Positions 51,415 to 57,272 of a stretch of 57,272 bases of DNA are shown here, one piece after another. Made by a program: the position numbers and the translations under genes. The notes under the pieces were generated by a model, which was given only the letters and a program-made list of their open reading frames with translations, ran no database searches and was not told the DNA's origin. Every line of letters starts with the position of its first letter. Positions within the stretch are counted from its first letter, which is position 1. Source of the stretch: Oscillospiraceae bacterium (GTDB lineage Bacteria > Bacillota > Clostridia > Oscillospirales > CAG-272); the NCBI GenBank assembly GCA_015064505.1, contig SVSB01000012.1:1-57272 (forward strand), in the 5' to 3' direction.

Positions 51415-52302
51415 ATGGATCTTAAGAAATTCAAGCTGCTTTCCGTGTTGCTTCTTGCGGCAGCGGTGCTGTTTTTATCGGTCAATCTGATACGCAACAA
51501 AAACGAGGCGGAAAACTTCGGTTATTCCGTTGCGGAGAATATGAGCAAGCTATACGAAAAGAACGGCATAAGCCTTGACCCAAGCCTTATTCCCCTTTCA
51601 CGCCAAAAGCTCTCGGTATACGTATGCACGACGGCAGACGGCGAAAATGCCGAAAACATAGCAACAAAGATCGGCAACAGCAACAGAACGGCTGCAAATC
51701 TAACGGACACCGGCTATATTTTCCGACTTGAAAACGGCGCGCTTGCACGCGTCTCCCGTGAGTTTTATACAGTATACGATCTTCTCGGCAGATCCGGCGG
51801 TGCAGAGCTTACCGCCGCATACAAACCAACGCCGGAAGCCGAAGCCATCGCCTCTGAGCTGATAAAGGTCTTTTTGGGTGAGCAATGGAAAAAGGACTCC
51901 GGACTGTGCGGCTACGAGCTTATATCTTCCGCAAAGATCGGAAGCAACACCCTGCTGAACTTTGAGCTGAACGTTGGCGGAGTAAAGCTATACGGGAAGG
52001 AGCTTGCCGTATATCTGGATTCCGGCAAACGCATTCTCTCCGCAGAGGGGACCTGCTTGTTTTCGCGGTTGGAGAGGCAAAGCGGTGTCCCGCGCTACGA
52101 CGTTCTCGGTATAATGAAGGCGGAGCTTGACAGACTTGAAAGCGAAGGTATCACGAGCCTCTCCGTAAGCGGCGTGGAGCTGTGCTATATAACCGAGCCG
52201 TCAGCTGACGGAGGAACCCTGTATTTTCTGCCCGGTTGGGTAATAAGCTATTCGGACGGAACTGTTGCCGTTTACGACTGCGTCAACTGCGCAAAGCACT
52301 GA
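51415..52302 (+). CDS. YycI-like regulator of WalK
   Basis: 295 aa with one N-terminal membrane helix (FKLLSVLLLAAAVLFLSVNLI), and two similar beta-rich regions in the extracellular part as in YycI/PepSY-like folds (VGGVKLYGKELAVYLDSGKRILSAEG; LYFLPGWVISYSDGTVAVYD, where the end with LPGWVI is the best YycI resemblance). It follows the YycH-like gene after 9 nt with AAGGAGGG upstream. Family call depends on position and topology. Confidence 0.72.
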   Translation: MDLKKFKLLSVLLLAAAVLFLSVNLIRNKNEAENFGYSVAENMSKLYEKNGISLDPSLIPLSRQKLSVYVCTTADGENAENIATKIGNSNRTAANLTDTGYIFRLENGALARVSREFYTVYDLLGRSGGAELTAAYKPTPEAEAIASELIKVFLGEQWKKDSGLCGYELISSAKIGSNTLLNFELNVGGVKLYGKELAVYLDSGKRILSAEGTCLFSRLERQSGVPRYDVLGIMKAELDRLESEGITSLSVSGVELCYITEPSADGGTLYFLPGWVISYSDGTVAVYDCVNCAKH

Positions 52303-52351
52303 TTTTTTTACAGAATCGACGTTTTTTCGGCGTATTTTTTTACAAAAGACC

Positions 52352-52380
52352 TTTATTTTTTCATAAGTATATGCTACAAT
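52352..52380 (+). promoter_or_regulatory. Extended -10 promoter of murA
   Basis: TTTATT (52352-52357), 17 nt, TACAAT (52375-52380) with TG one base upstream (TGCTACAAT). The hpf promoter at 53881-53909 has the same layout. Confidence 0.5.
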
Positions 52381-52466
52381 ATACGGAGAGAAAGAAATCG
52401 GACAACACAATATGCAGTTATACTGCATTTTCGCATAGAAAGGAAGCGCAAACGCGCGTTACCGTT

Positions 52467-53756
52467 ATGGAAGAAAAGATCGTTATAAACGGCGGCAATC
52501 CCTTGCGCGGTTCCGTTAGCATAAGCGGCTTCAAGAACGCCGCTCTTCCCATTATCGTTGCAACCGTCCTTACGGGTGACGTTTGTGTTCTTGAAAATAT
52601 TCCCGCCATTCGTGACGTGGAAAAGGCTCTTGAAATACTTGAGGCGATGGGCGCATCCGTCAGAATGATCGGTCGCACCACCGTTGAGATAGATACAGCC
52701 AACGTTGAATACGGAACTTCCCCTGCGGCTCTGGTAAGCAAGCTGCGCGGCTCTACATACCTTATCGGTGCTGAGCTTGGCAGATTCGGCAAGGCCCACG
52801 TGGGCTGGCCCGGCGGTTGTGATATCGGAAACCGTCCTATAGACCAGCACATTAAGGCATTTGAAGCCCTTGGTGCAACCGTTTCCACGGATAACGGCTT
52901 TATTGACGTTACCGCACCCGAGGGGCTTAAGGGCAATTCCATTTATTTTGATACCACCTCCGTCGGCGCTACTGCAAACAGCATACTTGCCGCAGTGCTT
53001 GCCGAGGGCGTTACGGTTATAGAAAACCCCGCAAAGGAACCCCACATCGTTGACCTTGCCAACTTCCTTAACACCTGCGGTGCAAGCATCACGGGCGCGG
53101 GAACCGACGTTATCAAGATCAAGGGCGTAAATAAGCTCCACGGCTGTACCTACAGCATCATTCCCGATATGATAGAGGCGGGCACCTTTATGATAGCCGC
53201 CGTTGCCACGGGCGGCAGGGTACGCGTTGACGGCGTTATCCCCAAGCATATGGACTGCCTTAGCGCAAAGCTGGAGGAAATGGGCGCAACCGTTGAGGAG
53301 ATAGACGATTCGCTTATCGTTTCCTGCCTTGAAAGGCCCGAAAAGACCAACGTGAAGACCCTTCCCTATCCCGGCTTCCCCACCGATCTTCAGCCCCAGA
53401 TGGCAACCTTGCTGTGCCTTGCAAACGGTGTGAGCCACGTTACCGAAACGGTATTTGAAAACCGCTTCAAATACGTTGACGAGCTGCAGAAGATGGGCGC
53501 CAAGGTAAGAGTTGACGGCAAGACCGCCATTATTGAGGGCGTTGATCAGTTGAGCGGCGCGGATCTTAAGGCCATCGACCTGCGCGCAGGCGCGGCAATG
53601 GTAATTGCGGGTCTGGCGGCAAGCGGCACCTCCTCCATTTACAATATCAGCTCCATTGAGCGCGGCTACGATAACATCGTTGAAAAGCTCCGTGCCCTTG
53701 GCGCAGATATCAAAAAGACCTACGTTGCCCCCGCAGAGCAGGCGGCGATATCTTAA
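52467..53756 (+). CDS. murA: UDP-N-acetylglucosamine 1-carboxyvinyltransferase
   Basis: First committed step of peptidoglycan synthesis: PEP is transferred to UDP-GlcNAc. 429 aa, normal length. N-terminal NGGNPLRGSVSISGFKNAAL with the substrate Lys and Asn; the active-site loop WPGGCDIGNRP contains Cys118, the fosfomycin-reactive residue; later TDLQPQMATLL and DLRAGAAMVIAGL. The ATG at 52467 has no clear Shine-Dalgarno nearby (AGGAAG is 20 nt upstream); no alternative in-frame start is better, so translation initiation is unusual. Own promoter and terminator. Following the wal genes, it links wall signalling and synthesis. Confidence 0.96.
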   Translation: MEEKIVINGGNPLRGSVSISGFKNAALPIIVATVLTGDVCVLENIPAIRDVEKALEILEAMGASVRMIGRTTVEIDTANVEYGTSPAALVSKLRGSTYLIGAELGRFGKAHVGWPGGCDIGNRPIDQHIKAFEALGATVSTDNGFIDVTAPEGLKGNSIYFDTTSVGATANSILAAVLAEGVTVIENPAKEPHIVDLANFLNTCGASITGAGTDVIKIKGVNKLHGCTYSIIPDMIEAGTFMIAAVATGGRVRVDGVIPKHMDCLSAKLEEMGATVEEIDDSLIVSCLERPEKTNVKTLPYPGFPTDLQPQMATLLCLANGVSHVTETVFENRFKYVDELQKMGAKVRVDGKTAIIEGVDQLSGADLKAIDLRAGAAMVIAGLAASGTSSIYNISSIERGYDNIVEKLRALGADIKKTYVAPAEQAAIS

Positions 53757-53770
53757 TTTCACAAGAAGCG

Positions 53771-53816
53771 GATCACCCCGCGCAAGCATCGATTTGCGCA
53801 GGGTGATCTTTCTTTT
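53771..53816 (+). terminator. Terminator of murA
   Basis: Stem GATCACCC/GGGTGATC extended by CGCAA/TTGCG, then TTTCTTTT; 15 nt after the stop. Confidence 0.75.
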
Positions 53817-53880
53817 AGCCTTTTAAACTATTTGTTTTAAAATTATTTAATAATTATTCACAATTATTTTTGAAAAGCTA

Positions 53881-53909
53881 TTTATTTTTTGGTTATTTTG
53901 TGCTACAAT
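53881..53909 (+). promoter_or_regulatory. Extended -10 promoter of hpf
   Basis: TTTATT (53881-53886), 17 nt, TACAAT (53904-53909), TG extension, near-copy of the murA promoter. Confidence 0.5.
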
Positions 53910-53992
53910 GTAAATAGAAAGAAAAAAGGAGTGTGATGCCATAAGACCGAAGCGCGGCGGAACCGCGCAATAATTTGAAAGGACCGTATTTT

Positions 53993-54511
53993 ATGAAAAC
54001 CACAATTATTGGAAGGCACATGACAGTCGGCGAGGACCAGAAGGAGCTGGTCGCAAAGAAGCTTGCGAAATTTGACAAGTTCTTTGGAAGCGATGCGGAG
54101 GCTTACGTTACCTTTGCTTACAAGAGAAAGCTGGAGATCATCGAGATCTCTATCACCTACAACGGAATAATGTTCCGCAGTGAGGAGGAAAGCTCCACCT
54201 TCCGGGATGCGCTTGACGAAGCCGTTGAAAGCCTTGAAAGGCAGATACGCAAGAACAAGACCCGCCTTGAGAAGCGCCTGCGCCCCGCCGCCTTTGATTA
54301 CGACGATGGAGATGCAGATGAAGAGGACGGAGCCATAGAAATCCGCACCAAGACCTTCCCCTTCAAGCCCATGTCTGCCGAGGAAGCGATCATGCAAATG
54401 GAATTGCTCGGCCATCAGTTCTTCGTTTTCGCCAATGCGGACGATAACGAATCCACCTGCGTCGTATACCGCCGCAAGGACGGTGCATACGGCTTGCTGA
54501 TGCCCGAATAA
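53993..54511 (+). CDS. hpf: Long-form ribosome hibernation promoting factor
   Basis: 172-aa YvyD/HPF-long protein that forms inactive 100S ribosome dimers in stationary phase. N-terminal S30AE domain (TTIIGRHMTVGEDQKELVAKKLAKFDKFF), a charged linker with DDGDADEEDG at about 98-107, and the C-terminal dimerisation domain (IEIRTKTFPFKPMSAEEAIMQMELLGHQFFVF to the end). The ATG at 53993 has AAAGGA 9 nt upstream; the TTG at 53975 covers that site. Promoter without consensus -35 may be read by another sigma factor. Confidence 0.95.
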   Translation: MKTTIIGRHMTVGEDQKELVAKKLAKFDKFFGSDAEAYVTFAYKRKLEIIEISITYNGIMFRSEEESSTFRDALDEAVESLERQIRKNKTRLEKRLRPAAFDYDDGDADEEDGAIEIRTKTFPFKPMSAEEAIMQMELLGHQFFVFANADDNESTCVVYRRKDGAYGLLMPE

Positions 54512-54521
54512 AAAATATAAG

Positions 54522-54553
54522 AAAGGCAGTAGACCTCGGTCTACTGCCTTTTA
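54522..54553. terminator. Terminator between hpf and the XRE fusion gene
   Basis: 12-bp stem AAAGGCAGTAGA/TCTACTGCCTTT with a 6-nt loop, T run on the plus strand and near-T on the minus; convergent genes. Confidence 0.75.
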
Positions 54554-54557
54554 CAAT

Positions 54558-55715
54558 TTATCCTCTTTGGAGCACCTTAAAGGTGGAATTCTTCGTCAGC
54601 TTTTCCTCGGTATGGTCAGTGACCCTGCCAAGAACGATATCTCCCGCGCCGGATATGTTGACCTTTGCGACGCGCACTGTCATATTCTTCAGATCCATAT
54701 CCCCGCTGCCGTTGACGGTAATAACCGCGTCTTTGGCGTTTCCCCTTGCGGAAATATCGCCACTGCCGTTGATCTTTGCCGTAAAATTGCCGTCCACGTC
54801 GGTCAAACCGATATCTCCGCTGCCGTTTATTTGCAGGTTCGTTTCTCCGGAATCCGCAAGCTCCATATCTCCGCTGCCGTTTATTGAGGCGGTAAGGCCG
54901 TCAGTTCTCCGCTTACTGCGGATACATCCGCTTCCGTTTATGGCAAGCCGGCATTTATCAAAGCCGACGTCAAGCTCCATATTACCGCAACCGTTTATGG
55001 AAAGCTCTCCCGTCTTTCCCTTATCAAAGCCCGTATATACCTTCAGCTTGTTTTGACGGTAACCGCTGTCACCTCCGCCGTTGAGGTTTTCGTTATATAT
55101 GCGCATCTTGCAGTTTTCCACAGTTACGCGCAAGGTGGCAATAAAAAGCTCACTGCCCTCGGCAATTACCACGGCTTCTTCCCTATCGCCCTTTTTCACG
55201 GTGACGTCCGCGTTAAAGGATTGCTCTATCTTCAGCGATTCGATAACGCCGTAGCTGTTTTCAAAGCGGTTGCCGCGCAGCTCGTATTTGGGAACGCGCT
55301 CCACTTCTGCAATTCGGCACTCCCCTGTCCCGTAATTCTTCACCACGCGGGTGGAGAGATCGGCAACGCTTCCGTCCGCAAAATGCACCACTGTATCCTC
55401 AACGTTTTTTACCTCTTTATCCGAATAGCAGGCAAGCCTGCCGTTTTCGTGCACGAGAGGAAGTCCATCAAAAAGATTGGCGGTAACGTAGCGTTTATCG
55501 TCCTTATCCGTAACGCCGAAAAGGGTGTCCATATCCACGTCAAGCACCTCGGCAATACGGGGCATAACGGAAATATCGGGGTATCCCACCCCGTTTTCCC
55601 ACTTTGAGACGGCTTGAGCGGTTATATTAAGCTTGCCGCCCAGCTCCTCCTGGGTCATTCCTTTTTTCTTGCGCAGCTCGGCAATTATCCTGCCGAAGGC
55701 AGACATATCGTACAT
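54558..55715 (-). CDS. XRE regulator fused to a beta-helical head-GIN-like repeat domain
   Basis: 385 aa. Residues 4-58 are an XRE helix-turn-helix (FGRIIAELRKKKGMTQEELGGKLNITAQAVSKWENG). After a linker of about 80 residues a beta-rich region of the head-GIN/DUF2807 type begins. In it a motif N-G-S-G-D recurs at residues 241, 260, 279, 297, 316, 335 and 355 (last as S-G-A-G-D), a period of 18-20 residues, as in a parallel beta-helix. No signal peptide or membrane helix, so the whole protein should be cytosolic, unlike most GIN-domain proteins, which are exported. Start at 55715, GGAGG 5 nt upstream; GTG at 55727 covers that site. The repeat domain may sense a ligand or build oligomers on DNA. 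Confidence 0.82.
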   Translation of the reverse strand: MYDMSAFGRIIAELRKKKGMTQEELGGKLNITAQAVSKWENGVGYPDISVMPRIAEVLDVDMDTLFGVTDKDDKRYVTANLFDGLPLVHENGRLACYSDKEVKNVEDTVVHFADGSVADLSTRVVKNYGTGECRIAEVERVPKYELRGNRFENSYGVIESLKIEQSFNADVTVKKGDREEAVVIAEGSELFIATLRVTVENCKMRIYNENLNGGGDSGYRQNKLKVYTGFDKGKTGELSINGCGNMELDVGFDKCRLAINGSGCIRSKRRTDGLTASINGSGDMELADSGETNLQINGSGDIGLTDVDGNFTAKINGSGDISARGNAKDAVITVNGSGDMDLKNMTVRVAKVNISGAGDIVLGRVTDHTEEKLTKNSTFKVLQRG

Positions 55716-55847
55716 CGTATCCTCCACAAAATGTTGGCTCCGGAGCTCTTGACTCTATTCTACCACGCACACGTCAAAAAATCAACGCACGCGCAGTTGA
55801 GTTGCATCCCGCCCACACCGCCTTACCACCCAATAAATCCAAAATGC

Positions 55848-55891
55848 ACTAAACCGCAGGTTGTAACGAGCGTCTCAACCTGCGGTTTAGT
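55848..55891. terminator. 16-bp palindrome after the SGNH hydrolase gene
   Basis: Stem ACTAAACCGCAGGTTG/CAACCTGCGGTTTAGT, 12-nt loop, no T run; 7 nt after the minus-strand stop. Possible terminator. Confidence 0.5.
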
Positions 55892-55897
55892 ATTCCG

Positions 55898-56560
55898 TTA
55901 TGAATCATAGGACGAAAAAACTGCACCGTCCGCGATTGTTTTCAGGGTTTGCGCGACGGACTCGGGGAGACCGTTGGTGTCCTTTATTTTTGAGCAGGAG
56001 CCGAAGAGAGTTGCAAAGAACACGCAAGCGGCAAGGTACGCGCCGCATTCGCTTATGTGGGCGTTATCGGGACCCCACAGGTCTATATCCGTTTTTTCTA
56101 TGGCTTCCGCAAAGGCGCGGTTAACGTAGGCGCTTTCCGCGCCAAGCTCCTTTGCTATTGCCGTAAAGTGCCGATCAAATTCGCGGCACTGCTCTGCAGG
56201 GGAAAGTCCGAAGATCGCTTTTCCCGCAGGCGGGCGGAAATATATAACCGTCCTCGCGCCGCTTTTTTTCACTGCTGCGTGAAGCTTTTTATAGGCAAGG
56301 ACGGAAGCCGCGCGTTTTTCTTCCGTGGATATACAGTTGCTGTTATCCTGCAGGAACACCACGTCATACCCTTTTGCTATCTCCGCAAGCACGTTTTTTC
56401 CGTGGTCGGTGCTCTCATCCCCGTGGCGGGAAAGCTCGTATCCGCCCTTTACTATTGATGTCGCCGTGATATCGCGCCCTACCTCCTCTGCAAAGCGGCA
56501 GAGCATCCCCGGCAGATCGTGGACGTAGGTCGCGCTGTTTCCGATAAAAAGAATATTCAT
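55898..56560 (-). CDS. SGNH/GDSL hydrolase-like protein (DUF4886-like)
   Basis: 220-aa esterase-fold protein without signal peptide. Block I FIGNSAT puts the nucleophile at Ser9; block III-like VFLQDNSN at 68-75; block V WGPDNAHIS with Asp165 and His168 completes the triad. The usual block II Gly is in VKGGYEL at 38-44. Similar to DUF4886 proteins that act on acetylated or other esterified sugars, but the substrate cannot be read. Ribosome binding site weak. Single gene between two hairpins. Confidence 0.8.
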   Translation of the reverse strand: MNILFIGNSATYVHDLPGMLCRFAEEVGRDITATSIVKGGYELSRHGDESTDHGKNVLAEIAKGYDVVFLQDNSNCISTEEKRAASVLAYKKLHAAVKKSGARTVIYFRPPAGKAIFGLSPAEQCREFDRHFTAIAKELGAESAYVNRAFAEAIEKTDIDLWGPDNAHISECGAYLAACVFFATLFGSCSKIKDTNGLPESVAQTLKTIADGAVFSSYDS

Positions 56561-56639
56561 CTTCGGTTTCCCTTTGTTTTATACTTTTCTCGTAACACGT
56601 TTGATTCTATCATCCGTAGTATAAAATGTCAACAAGAAA

Positions 56640-56671
56640 GCTCCGCCCAAATTGCTTTGGGCGGAGCCTTT
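56640..56671 (-). terminator. Terminator of ppdK
   Basis: 12-bp stem GCTCCGCCCAAA/TTTGGGCGGAGC, 4-nt loop, followed on the minus strand by TTTCTTGTT. Confidence 0.7.
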
Positions 56672-56717
56672 ATGCTTTTATGCGGATAAACTACCGTCTA
56701 TCCCCCTGCGCTCTTGA

Positions 56718-57272
56718 TTACTTAAGAGCAGCCTGAGCTGCAGCAAGGCGAGCGATCGGTACACGGAAGGGAGAGCAGGATACGTAGTCGAGGCCAATGT
56801 TGTGGCAGAACTCAACGGACGTGGGATCTCCGCCGTGCTCACCGCAGATACCAACGTGGAGGTCCTTGTTTACGGGACGGCCGAGGGTAACTGCCATATT
56901 CATAAGCTTACCAACACCGGTGGTGTCGAGCTTTGCGAAGGGATCGTTCTCGAAGATCTTTGCATCGTAGTAAGCGTTGAGGAACTTACCTGCATCGTCA
57001 CGGGAGAAGCCGTAGGTCATCTGAGTAAGGTCGTTGGTACCGAAGCAGAAGAAGTCTGCGTTGGCAGCGATCTCGTCAGCGGTAAGGCAAGCTCTGGGGA
57101 TCTCGATCATGGTACCAACCTCGTACTCAAGCTTAGCGCCTGCAGCAGCGATCTCGGCATCAGCGGTAGCAACAACAACGGACTTAACGTACTTAAGCTC
57201 CTTAACGTCGCCAACCAGAGGAATCATGATCTCGGGCTTAACGTTCCAATCGGGATGGTTCTTCTGAACGTT
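56718..57272 (-). CDS. ppdK: Pyruvate, phosphate dikinase, C-terminal part (partial at window edge)
   Basis: The last 184 codons of PPDK, open to the right edge at 57272. This enzyme interconverts pyruvate, ATP and phosphate with PEP, AMP and pyrophosphate, the usual route between pyruvate and PEP in anaerobic Clostridia. The PEP-binding TIM-barrel end is readable: [42 protein letters not shown], and the active-site Cys block [11 protein letters not shown], then [18 protein letters not shown], the standard PPDK ending. The N-terminal ATP-grasp and phospho-His domains lie outside the window. A hairpin terminator follows. Confidence 0.95.
   Translation of the reverse strand, partial: NVQKNHPDWNVKPEIMIPLVGDVKELKYVKSVVVATADAEIAAAGAKLEYEVGTMIEIPRACLTADEIAANADFFCFGTNDLTQMTYGFSRDDAGKFLNAYYDAKIFENDPFAKLDTTGVGKLMNMAVTLGRPVNKDLHVGICGEHGGDPTSVEFCHNIGLDYVSCSPFRVPIARLAAAQAALK

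Noticed and set aside
52303..52466. Riboswitch or T-box before murA, and leader elements before argH
   Set aside because: The leaders are short and show no T-box, tandem hairpin or other known aptamer pattern by eye; a covariance search would be decisive.

Overview
The window looks like chromosome from a spore-forming, low-to-mid GC Clostridia member, most likely an uncultured gut Oscillospirales- or Christensenellales-type organism (inference). Evidence: the yabO-yabP-yabQ-divIC sporulation and division cluster with a spoVB-type flippase, a WalR/WalK-type two-component system, CdaA/CdaR, long-form HPF, HemZ, strong GGAGG ribosome binding sites and many TTGACA-17-TATAAT-type promoters. TGA, TAA and TAG stops are used normally. 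No phage, plasmid, complete insertion sequence, CRISPR array or rRNA is visible. Two tRNAs are present (Lys-UUU and Ser-GCU).

Layout. 1-9.5 kb: a sialidase-like lipoprotein, a heterodimeric ABC exporter, argH, a four-helix-bundle protein, tRNA-Lys, rbfA and an orphan ParB-like gene. 9.5-14.3 kb: two repeat islands flank a large exported beta-helix-like protein that is broken by one frameshift and followed by an unlisted 41-residue ORF. 14.3-20.4 kb: DUF975 membrane protein, tRNA-Ser with a duplicated 3' end, radical SAM/SPASM protein, acyltransferase with a zinc ribbon, YdeI-like protein, a DUF559 nuclease boxed by inverted repeats, and an alpha/beta hydrolase. 20.6-29 kb: GH3 glucosidase, DD-carboxypeptidase, AraC regulator, an XRE-Maf-ImmA operon, an HPr-kinase-like P-loop protein, two Thr-rich lipoproteins, a 381-bp element with perfect terminal inverted repeats, and an HMA protein.

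29-44.3 kb, all on the minus strand: fumarase alpha, divIC, yabQ, yabP, S4 protein and HU; then a tightly packed run cdaA-cdaR-FAD protein-recJ-relA-hemZ-nucleoside kinase-spoVB, probably one transcription unit that carries both c-di-AMP and (p)ppGpp enzymes. 44.4-57.3 kb: rluA (apparently leaderless) with DUF3810, an exported protein, walR-walK-yycH-like-yycI-like, murA and hpf on the plus strand; then an XRE regulator fused to a 19-residue-period repeat domain, an SGNH hydrolase and the 3' end of ppdK on the minus strand.

Most genes are housekeeping. The least explained parts are the repeat-based units: the 381-bp TIR element, the DUF559 cassette, the tRNA-linked repeats, and the co-linear repeat islands around the broken surface-protein gene. 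The XRE/beta-helix fusion and the XRE-Maf-ImmA operon are the most unusual protein arrangements.
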